35,302 bases of DNA from Methylophilaceae bacterium (GTDB lineage: Bacteria; Pseudomonadota; Gammaproteobacteria; Burkholderiales; Methylophilaceae), in contig JANYIK010000114.1 of NCBI GenBank assembly GCA_025362115.1, positions 1 through 35,302 of the forward strand, written 5' to 3'. A program made the position numbers and the translations under genes. This document shows, in pieces, positions 1-5,629 of this stretch (the stretch's first letter is position 1; each line of letters starts with the position of its first letter). The notes under the pieces are model-generated. The model was not told the DNA's origin. It was given only the letters and a program-made list of their open reading frames with translations, and did not search any database.

Positions 1-1
1 C

Positions 2-1000
2 GGTGGGGAACTGGCACGGGTGCTGGCGGCTGGCGGTGATGCAAAGAAAATTGTATTTTCCGGCATCGGCAAAACCGCGGATGAAATGCGGCAAGCACTG
101 GAGGCGGGAATTTTTTGCTTTAACGTGGAATCAGAAAGCGAACTGAACCGCCTCAACCATGTGGCGGGCGAAATGGGAAAAGTCGCTCCGGTATCACTAC
201 GCGTTAATCCGGACGTAGATGCCAAGACGCACCCCTACATTTCTACAGGCTTAAAAAACAACAAGTTTGGGGTCGCGTTGGAAAACGCTTTTGAGCTTTA
301 TACCCAGGCCGCCGCAATGCCCAATATCGCCGTGCATGGCGTAGATTGTCACATCGGATCCCAGCTCACCGAAATCGCGCCTTTTTTGGCCGCACTAGAT
401 CGCGTATTGCTGCTGGTAGATAAGCTAGAAGCCGTTGGCATATCAATTTCACATCTCGATTTGGGCGGTGGCGTGGGCATACGCTACCAAGACGAAACGC
501 CACCAGAGATTGCGGTGTATGCACAAGCGCTGCTGGCTAAACTAGTCAACCGCAAATTCAAATTATTATTAGAGCCAGGCCGCGCACTGGTGGGCAACGC
601 CGGTGTGTTATTGACCAAAGTGGAATACCTCAAGCCGGGCGAGGCTAAAAATTTCGCCATCGTGGATGCCGCCATGAACGACCTGATGCGCCCAGCGCTG
701 TATGATGCTTGGCACGACATCGTGCCGGTTGAACCGCGCATCGGGCAGACCACCAATTATGAGATCGTTGGCCCAGTGTGTGAAAGCGGCGACTTTCTCG
801 GGCACGATCGCAAACTGTGCTTAGAAGAAGGTGATTTGTTGGCGGTAATGTCGGCAGGCGCTTATGGCATGAGCATGAGCTCCAACTACAACACCCGTCC
901 ACGCGTTGCGGAAGTGATGGTGGATGGCAACGAGGTTTATCTGGTGCGGGAGCGAGAAACTGTGGCTGCGCTTATCGCACTGGAAACAACCCTAAAATAG
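2..1000 (+). CDS. lysA: Diaminopimelate decarboxylase LysA (5' partial)
   Basis: Last step of lysine synthesis: PLP-dependent decarboxylation of meso-diaminopimelate to L-lysine in the cytoplasm. The reading frame is open from base 2, and the residues before the track's first Met (GGELARVLAAGG) already match the family, so the true start lies upstream. About 332 of the usual ~415 residues are present; the N-terminal strand with the PLP lysine is missing. Visible family signatures are HIGSQLTEIAPF, the glycine-rich phosphate-binding DLGGGVGIRY, the EPGRALVGNAG stretch and, near the C-terminus, GPVCESGDFLG with the catalytic cysteine, then SAGAYGMSMSSNYN. The stop codon lies inside a perfect short hairpin (separate entry). 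An exported peptide gene follows on the same strand. Identification is firm. Confidence 0.97.
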   Translation, partial: GGELARVLAAGGDAKKIVFSGIGKTADEMRQALEAGIFCFNVESESELNRLNHVAGEMGKVAPVSLRVNPDVDAKTHPYISTGLKNNKFGVALENAFELYTQAAAMPNIAVHGVDCHIGSQLTEIAPFLAALDRVLLLVDKLEAVGISISHLDLGGGVGIRYQDETPPEIAVYAQALLAKLVNRKFKLLLEPGRALVGNAGVLLTKVEYLKPGEAKNFAIVDAAMNDLMRPALYDAWHDIVPVEPRIGQTTNYEIVGPVCESGDFLGHDRKLCLEEGDLLAVMSAGAYGMSMSSNYNTRPRVAEVMVDGNEVYLVRERETVAALIALETTLK

Positions 1001-1006
1001 GGTTGT
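986..1006 (+). terminator. Hairpin across the lysA stop codon
   Basis: Perfect 9-bp inverted repeat ACAACCCTA / TAGGGTTGT with a 3-base AAA loop; the TAG stop of lysA forms the start of the right arm. No U-tract follows, so it is not a standard intrinsic terminator. It may act as an mRNA 3'-end stabiliser, a weak terminator or a barrier to read-through into the small gene downstream. The repeat is seen directly; the role is inference. Confidence 0.45.
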
Positions 1007-1082
1007 CAACCGCAAAAATTTGGCGTAAATTTCCCCTCGTAGTACCAATTTATAACTATCAAAATTTAACGGAGAGACGCAA

Positions 1083-1226
1083 ATGAAGAAATCGCTTTTA
1101 GCTCTACTGCTGGCTATGATGTCACTGTTCTCTGTAGGACTTGCTTTTGCTGATGAAATGGCTGATGACGGCTCCGCTTCCACGGAAGAGCCATTACCAC
1201 CACTGATGGAAGAAGGCGGCAACTAA
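1083..1226 (+). CDS. Small exported peptide, 47 aa, unknown function
   Basis: Too short for the ORF track. ATG at 1083 is preceded by a good ribosome binding site (GGAGAG about 7 bases upstream). The product starts with a textbook Sec signal peptide: KK, a hydrophobic run LLALLLAMMSLFSVGL, then AFA-DE as probable cleavage site. The mature part of about 24 residues is acidic (DEMADDGSASTEEPLPPLMEEGGN) and has no cysteine, so it is not a lipoprotein. A strong rho-independent terminator follows directly, so this is a complete small transcription unit or the tail of the lysA mRNA. I do not recognise a family. LptM-type small lipoproteins often sit next to lysA in proteobacteria, but this one lacks a lipobox and lies downstream. 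Confidence 0.7.
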   Translation: MKKSLLALLLAMMSLFSVGLAFADEMADDGSASTEEPLPPLMEEGGN

Positions 1227-1249
1227 TACACCGTTGACACTGATTAAAT

Positions 1250-1284
1250 AAAAAGGCGGAGGCTCCTTAGCGCTCCGCCTTTTT
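1250..1284. terminator. Bidirectional rho-independent terminator
   Basis: Perfect 12-bp arms AAAAAGGCGGAG / CTCCGCCTTTTT around an 11-base loop that can pair further (GCT/AGC). The A-run on one side and T-run on the other make it work in both directions. It sits between the small exported peptide gene (+) and purU (-), which converge here. Confidence 0.92.
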
Positions 1285-1301
1285 ATCGTCCAAAATCTGA
1301 G

Positions 1302-2156
1302 CTAGTCAAAAATAACCGTCTTATTGGCATAAAGCAAAATCCGATTTTCGATGTGCCAACGCACTGCACGCGACAACACTACTTTTTCCAAATCCCTGCC
1401 TTTATGAATCAAGTCTTCTAGCTGATCGCGGTGCGAAATGCGTGCCAAATCTTGTTCGATAATCGGCCCTTCGTCCAGCACCTCGGTCACATAATGGCTG
1501 GTGGCTCCGATAAGCTTCACACCGCGCTCAAACGCCCGATGATAAGGTTTTGCACCAATAAACGCGGGTAAGAAAGAGTGGTGAATGTTGATTATGCGGC
1601 TGGGATAACGTGCCACAAAATTGGGCGATAAAACTTGCATATAGCGCGCCAGCACAATCAGATCAATTTCGTGAGCATCAAGCAGTGCAAACTGTGCAGC
1701 TTCTGCCTCAGCCTTGTTCTCTTTGCTGACGGTTATCACATGAAATGGAATACCGTAGAAATCCGCCAAGCGCTTGGTGTCAGTATGGTTGCTTATAATC
1801 AGAGGAATATCGCAATCCAGCTCCCCGCTTTGATGGCGATATAACAGGTCGGTTAAGCAGTGGTCATATTTGGAGACAAAAATGGCGATTTTAGGTTTGC
1901 GGCTGGCGAGTTTCAGCTGCCAGTGCATCTCGAATTTTTCGGCGATGGGGACAAACGCCTGTTCAAACTGCGTGGGTTCCAAGGCAAAGCCCGTAAAATC
2001 CCATTCTACACGCATCAAAAACAGATTTTGTTCGGCATCTTGATGCTGGTCGGCGTGCAAAATGTTGGCATTGTGACGATACAAAAAGTCGGCAATCGCC
2101 GCCACCAAGCCCTTGCGATCAGGGCAATTGATTAACAAAGTCGCGGTATTTTTCAT
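1302..2156 (-). CDS. purU: Formyltetrahydrofolate deformylase PurU
   Basis: Hydrolyses 10-formyl-THF to formate and THF, balancing the one-carbon folate pool and feeding formate to PurT-type purine synthesis. The N-terminal ~85 residues form an ACT domain (TATLLINCPDRKGLVAAIADFL), followed by a formyltransferase-fold domain with the signature IINIHHSFLPAFIGAKPYHRA and the catalytic Asp region (VTEVLDEGPIIEQD). Length from the ATG is 284 residues, close to the ~280 of the family. The track begins at a TTG three codons earlier; I prefer the ATG because MKNTATLL is the natural beginning of the ACT strand. Neither start has a clear Shine-Dalgarno. Single gene, divergent from ispH and ended by the bidirectional terminator. 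Confidence 0.95.
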   Translation of the reverse strand: MKNTATLLINCPDRKGLVAAIADFLYRHNANILHADQHQDAEQNLFLMRVEWDFTGFALEPTQFEQAFVPIAEKFEMHWQLKLASRKPKIAIFVSKYDHCLTDLLYRHQSGELDCDIPLIISNHTDTKRLADFYGIPFHVITVSKENKAEAEAAQFALLDAHEIDLIVLARYMQVLSPNFVARYPSRIINIHHSFLPAFIGAKPYHRAFERGVKLIGATSHYVTEVLDEGPIIEQDLARISHRDQLEDLIHKGRDLEKVVLSRAVRWHIENRILLYANKTVIFD

Positions 2157-2186
2157 AACAAACAAACGTCAAAGAAGATGCCGCGC

Positions 2187-2256
2187 ATTATAATCGTTTC
2201 ATTCGATGTATTGCCGTGCTAAGTTAATTCTAGGACAATCAACAAGTATTTATAAT
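2187..2256. promoter_or_regulatory. Divergent promoter region purU / ispH
   Basis: The 136-bp gap between the two starts holds a perfect TATAAT in each direction: at 2251-2256 on the plus strand, ~37 bases before ispH, and at 2187-2192 read on the minus strand, ~31 bases before purU. I cannot find a good -35 hexamer at the ideal distance for either, so only the -10 elements are claimed. Confidence 0.5.
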
Positions 2257-2292
2257 CCGCTCACGCAGTCAATAGTTTAGGAAGTCAAAACA

Positions 2293-3225
2293 ATGGAAGT
2301 GTTACTAGCAAACCCTCGTGGATTCTGCGCCGGTGTTGACCGCGCCATCATTATTGTCGAGCAAGCCTTGGAACGCTATGGCGCACCTATCTACGTCCGG
2401 CATGAAGTGGTACACAATAAATTCGTCGTAGATGACCTGAAGCGCAAAGGCGCGGTATTCATTGAAGACTTGGATGAAATTCCCGCTGGTAACACTGTTA
2501 TTTTCAGCGCTCACGGCGTTTCTCAAGCGGTACGCCACGATGCAGAAACACGCGGACTGCGTGTGTTTGATGCAACCTGCCCACTAGTGACCAAAGTCCA
2601 CATTGAAGTCAACAGAATGCACGCCAACGGGCAAGAGATCATCCTCATCGGCCACAAAGGTCACCCCGAAGTCGAAGGTACGATGGGTCAGGGTGAAGGA
2701 CGCATGTATCTGGTGGAAACACCAGAAGACGTGACCAAGCTGGAGGTTACCGATCCGCATAAGCTGGCTTACATCACGCAGACCACGCTGTCTATGGACG
2801 ACGCTGCCAAGGTGGTGGAGGCTCTGAAAGCGCGCTTCCCCGATATAGCAGCACCCAGGAGTGACAGTATTTGTTACGCCACACAAAACCGTCAAGACGC
2901 GGTGAAGAACATGATTAAGCACTGTGATTTGATTATCGTGGTGGGTTCACCCAATAGCTCAAACTCTAACCGTTTGCGCGAAGTGGCGTTGAATCAGGGA
3001 ATCTCGTCTTATATGGTTGATACCGCTAAGGAACTTGATCCCACTTGGCTGAATGGCAAACAACACATCGGCGTGACTGCGGGTGCTTCAGCGCCGGAAG
3101 TGTTGGTTCAAGAGGTGATTGCGCGCTTGCAAGAACTGGGCGCGATTAAGGTAAAAAACCTGGATGGAATTACCGAAACTGTAGTATTTCCGCTCCCCAA
3201 AGGCTTAATGGCTCAGGCCGCTTAA
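2293..3225 (+). CDS. ispH: 4-hydroxy-3-methylbut-2-enyl diphosphate reductase IspH
   Basis: Terminal enzyme of the MEP pathway: a [4Fe-4S] protein that reduces HMBPP to IPP and DMAPP, the building blocks of quinones, undecaprenyl and the hopanoids made by the locus at 8-14 kb. 310 residues, normal for the family (~316). The three cluster cysteines are visible at C12 ([12 protein letters not shown]), in [12 protein letters not shown] and in [10 protein letters not shown]. Substrate-binding motifs [27 protein letters not shown] and [14 protein letters not shown] are intact. AGGAAG lies 8 bases before the ATG and a TATAAT stands upstream. Its end overlaps the convergent DoxX gene by 4 bases. Confidence 0.98.
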   Translation: MEVLLANPRGFCAGVDRAIIIVEQALERYGAPIYVRHEVVHNKFVVDDLKRKGAVFIEDLDEIPAGNTVIFSAHGVSQAVRHDAETRGLRVFDATCPLVTKVHIEVNRMHANGQEIILIGHKGHPEVEGTMGQGEGRMYLVETPEDVTKLEVTDPHKLAYITQTTLSMDDAAKVVEALKARFPDIAAPRSDSICYATQNRQDAVKNMIKHCDLIIVVGSPNSSNSNRLREVALNQGISSYMVDTAKELDPTWLNGKQHIGVTAGASAPEVLVQEVIARLQELGAIKVKNLDGITETVVFPLPKGLMAQAA

Positions 3226-3611
3226 GCCTGTTTTTTCTTTAAGTTATCCAGACTGCACGTAGTCACTGGATTACAAGCCAGCAGCATCAATCCTCCCGCC
3301 AGTCCCAAGTAGAGAAACATTGCGTCTGGCTGGAAGCGTCCCAGGACAACCGCGGAAAACAACGTATATCCCAGCATCACATAGGCGGCGGTTCTGGTTT
3401 TCCATCCAGCAAACAACGCCAGCCCACCTAGCAGCTGTAACAATATCAACAAAGAGGCAAAAATTCTGGGCAATCCCAAACCCGCAAGTAGTGCAATATA
3501 CTGTTCATAGGCATCTGGATCGCCTTGAAAGTGAATCATTTTGAGCGTCACGATACCAAGAAAAGCCAATGCAAGCAGAATGCGCGCCAAAGCACTTGAA
3601 TATTTACACAT
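3222..3611 (-). CDS. DoxX family membrane protein
   Basis: 129-residue integral membrane protein of the DoxX/DUF417-like superfamily, with about four hydrophobic segments: [60 protein letters not shown] and [16 protein letters not shown]. The arrangement of the first helix, the GLP loop and the E/Q-L-GG-LAL-GW-RxAA core is characteristic. The family was named for a thiosulfate:quinone oxidoreductase subunit but most members are uncharacterised, so no reaction is assigned. The C-terminus has two cysteines ([10 protein letters not shown]) before a lysine-rich end. The start is supported by GAGG before the ATG. It converges on ispH with a 4-base overlap and has no visible terminator. Confidence 0.8.
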   Translation of the reverse strand: MCKYSSALARILLALAFLGIVTLKMIHFQGDPDAYEQYIALLAGLGLPRIFASLLILLQLLGGLALFAGWKTRTAAYVMLGYTLFSAVVLGRFQPDAMFLYLGLAGGLMLLACNPVTTCSLDNLKKKQA

Positions 3612-3672
3612 AGGGAAACCTCAATCAAAAAAGTTAAAAACTCGCCACCAGAAGTAGACACATGATGCCCGA

Positions 3673-3701
3673 TTGCCCCACCTCTCTGCAAGCGCTAAAA
3701 T
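3673..3701 (+). promoter_or_regulatory. Putative sigma-70 promoter of the Fae-like operon
   Basis: TTGCCC (3673-3678), a 17-base spacer, then TAAAAT (3696-3701), about 35 bases before the Fae-like start. Spacing is ideal and the hexamers are reasonable. Found by eye only. Confidence 0.45.
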
Positions 3702-3736
3702 GAGTCCCCTAATCATACCTTCTGAAAGCACACATC

Positions 3737-4282
3737 ATGTCTGACAAAATCATTTTCAAAGCTGGCGAAGCCACCGTTTTTACCCCTGGTAAGGACGTTA
3801 CTGCCGCGATGCCAGAAATTCTCATTGGGTCGGTAGATGGCCCCGTTGGCCAGGCTTTCGCCAACATGATGGCGCAAAGCAAGGGGCACACCGCAATGTT
3901 CGCTGTGCGCGACATCAACCAGATGGTAAGACCAGCCACCATGATGGTGCCCAAGGTCACATTGAAAGATAGCGCCAATATCGAACTGTTCGGTGGCGTG
4001 GTACAGGCGGCCACGGCGGACGCGATTCTGGATTGTGTCATCGAAGGCATCATCCCGCGCAACCACGCTAATGATTTATGCATCATCGCCTTGTTATGGA
4101 TAGACCCGGGTTGCGCTAAAGAAGCCAATCTGGACAAGGCAGACATGTACAAAAACAACTATGAAGCCACCAAGCTGGCCATCAGTCGTGCGTTGAATGA
4201 CGAACCAACCATAGACGAACTCATCAAGAATCGTCACACCATCAAACATTGCATGTGGGAAGACAGCTGGGATCAAAAATAA
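3737..4282 (+). CDS. Formaldehyde-activating enzyme (Fae) homologue lacking the catalytic His
   Basis: Clear member of the Fae family, which condenses formaldehyde with tetrahydromethanopterin. Conserved blocks are EILIGSVDGPVGQAFANMM, GHTAMFAVRDINQMVRPATMM with KVTLK, the EGIIPRNHANDLCII strand and NNYEATKLAISRAL near the end. In the Methylobacterium enzyme the catalytic residue is His22 within VAHIDLIIG; here the aligned segment is AAMPEILIG, so Met25 replaces it. The protein is 181 aa with an extra C-terminal tail (KHCMWEDSWDQK). It is therefore probably a Fae2/Fae3-type paralogue with an altered or binding role rather than a standard Fae. It heads a tight unit with three small genes; no other H4MPT-pathway gene is in the window. 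Family assignment is strong, function is open. Confidence 0.85.
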   Translation: MSDKIIFKAGEATVFTPGKDVTAAMPEILIGSVDGPVGQAFANMMAQSKGHTAMFAVRDINQMVRPATMMVPKVTLKDSANIELFGGVVQAATADAILDCVIEGIIPRNHANDLCIIALLWIDPGCAKEANLDKADMYKNNYEATKLAISRALNDEPTIDELIKNRHTIKHCMWEDSWDQK

Positions 4283-4615
4283 GTGCATCTCACGGGAATT
4301 GACTATCCTGAAAGCATAGATTTTATTACCCGTAGCGAGGGCGTTGTGCGCCTAGTGCTGGTTGAGCAGCGCCAGCTTAGCGAAGACAACGCCCCCGCAC
4401 TGCAAGACAAACTCAACAACTACCTCGGTTACGTCATCAATGGCATGCTGCAAACACAGCATCCCGAATCCATTGATGACACCGTTCGCATCCGCGTAGA
4501 ACTTGCGACTGAGCAGACTCCCTTCATCCACGAGTTTCTGCTGCTTTACGCATCAACATTGGCAGAATACGACATTGCTTTTGAGGTAGTACTCGACGGG
4601 GAGGTCATCATATGA
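4283..4615 (+). CDS. Conserved hypothetical protein, DUF6572-like
   Basis: 110 residues beginning with GTG immediately after the TAA of the Fae-like gene, so translation is surely coupled. The pattern IDFITRSEGVVRLVLVE, then PALQDKLNNYLGYVINGML and RIRVELATEQTPF, resembles the DUF6572 family as I recall it: short cytoplasmic alpha/beta proteins beginning with a Y/D-x-ID motif. No signal peptide, membrane segment or cysteine pair. Its position between a Fae paralogue and another unknown gene suggests a shared role, perhaps an accessory to one-carbon or aldehyde stress, but that is inference. The 3' end overlaps the next gene (ATGA). Confidence 0.75.
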   Translation: MHLTGIDYPESIDFITRSEGVVRLVLVEQRQLSEDNAPALQDKLNNYLGYVINGMLQTQHPESIDDTVRIRVELATEQTPFIHEFLLLYASTLAEYDIAFEVVLDGEVII

Positions 4616-4887
4616 CGGATGCTGTGACCGTAAAAAGGCTAGGCGAGACCAGTTTTGAAGTGATGGTGCAAGGCCGCACTGCGACTACGCACATTGTCAC
4701 GGTATCTACACAATACGCCGCCAAACTTACTGCGGGTAAAGTTGCTACGGAGGTGCTGGTGAGTCGTTCCTTTGACTTCCTGCTGGAGCGCGAACCCAAC
4801 ACCAGCATCCTGCGCCGCTTTGACCTTAGCGTCATCGCGCAATATTTCCCGGAGTACGAGCGTACAATCGTCAAGATGCTGGATTAA
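4612..4887 (+). CDS. Hypothetical protein in the Fae-like operon
   Basis: 91 residues, unrecognised. ATG overlaps the stop of the preceding gene by four bases (ATGA), a strong sign of coupled translation; GGGGAGG lies about 10 bases upstream. The N-terminal half is beta-rich and threonine/valine-rich (TVKRLGETSFEVMVQGRTATTHIVTVS). The C-terminal half is predicted helical (VLVSRSFDFLLEREPNTSILRRFDLSVIAQYFPEYERTIVKML). The phrase SFDFLLERE..ILRRFDLSVIAQYFPEYE looks like a conserved core of a small family that I cannot name. No export or membrane signals. Confidence 0.75.
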   Translation: MTDAVTVKRLGETSFEVMVQGRTATTHIVTVSTQYAAKLTAGKVATEVLVSRSFDFLLEREPNTSILRRFDLSVIAQYFPEYERTIVKMLD

Positions 4888-4921
4888 AGCTCATACTGAA
4901 TTTATAACTTAGGAGTTAAAA

Positions 4922-5425
4922 ATGTCCCTTTCAATGTATCAAGCCTCAATCCCCGTTTTTGTAAAATTTCTAGGGAATCTATCCACGATACTAGAAAAAG
5001 GCGCTGCCCATGCGGAGGCCAAGAAAATCGAACCTTCCGTGTTGATCAACTCAAGACTGGCAGCCGATATGTACCCGCTTTCGCGCCAGATACAGATCGC
5101 CACTGACGTAGCGAAAGGCTGTGCCGCACGTCTGGCTGGCATTGAAGTACCGAGCTATGAAGACAAGGAATCGACCTTTCCCGAACTACAGGCACGTATC
5201 GCCAAGACCGTGGCCTTTTTACAAAGCGTGACCCCGGCACAAATAGACGGTAGCGAGGGGCGCAGCGTCACCCTCAAACTGCGCGGCAAGGATGTCACCT
5301 TTTTAGGGCAACCCTACCTGCTCAACTTTGCCATCCCCAATGTATTTTTTCACGTCACCACGGCCTACGACATCTTGCGCCACAACGCCGTAGAACTGGG
5401 CAAGATGGATTTTCTTGGAAGATAA
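4922..5425 (+). CDS. DUF1993 family protein
   Basis: 167 residues matching the DUF1993 pattern: N-terminal MSLSMYQASIPVFVKFLGNLSTIL, then INSRLAADMYPLSRQIQIATDVAKGCAARLAG, and a C-terminal PNVFFHVTTAYDILRHNAVELGKMDFLG. DUF1993 proteins are DinB-like four-helix bundles with unknown biochemistry. A strong AGGAG precedes the ATG. The gap to the previous gene is 34 bases with no terminator, so it is probably the last cistron of the Fae-like unit. A large stem-loop begins 13 bases after its stop. Confidence 0.88.
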   Translation: MSLSMYQASIPVFVKFLGNLSTILEKGAAHAEAKKIEPSVLINSRLAADMYPLSRQIQIATDVAKGCAARLAGIEVPSYEDKESTFPELQARIAKTVAFLQSVTPAQIDGSEGRSVTLKLRGKDVTFLGQPYLLNFAIPNVFFHVTTAYDILRHNAVELGKMDFLGR

Positions 5426-5438
5426 ATCTGGCTGACTA

Positions 5439-5509
5439 AATGTCAGAAGTCGGCCTTGGATTCAACCGGTGGATGCAAGGCCAGAAGCTGACATTAGCTG
5501 ATAAGCTAA
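5439..5509 (+). repeat. Compound stem-loop downstream of the DUF1993 gene
   Basis: Two stacked perfect arm pairs: AATGTCAG (5439-5446) with CTGACATT (5488-5495), and GGCCTTG (5452-5458) with CAAGGCC (5476-5482). They are separated by a symmetric 5+5 internal loop and closed by a 17-base apical loop that itself contains ACCGGT. A second hairpin TTAGCT-GATA-AGCTAA (5494-5509) follows at once. No long T-run, so not a classic intrinsic terminator. It could end the Fae-like transcript, be a repetitive extragenic element, or be part of a structured RNA. It marks the boundary to the AT-rich acyltransferase gene. Confidence 0.7.
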
Positions 5510-5558
5510 ACTATTACTGCTGTGTCCCAGAATCAGCCATTCGGAGGCGTTCTAATTT

Positions 5559-5567
5559 TGCTACAAT
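5559..5567 (+). promoter_or_regulatory. Possible extended -10 promoter of the acyltransferase gene
   Basis: TGCTACAAT gives an extended -10 (TG-N-TACAAT), with an AT-rich approach. No convincing -35. The leader would be about 55-60 bases. Weak, sequence-only call. Confidence 0.3.
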
Positions 5568-5629
5568 TTTCGCATCAGGTTTTGTACTTCACAACATAGA
5601 ACACCAGAATTTCCAATGTTTCTTGCAAA

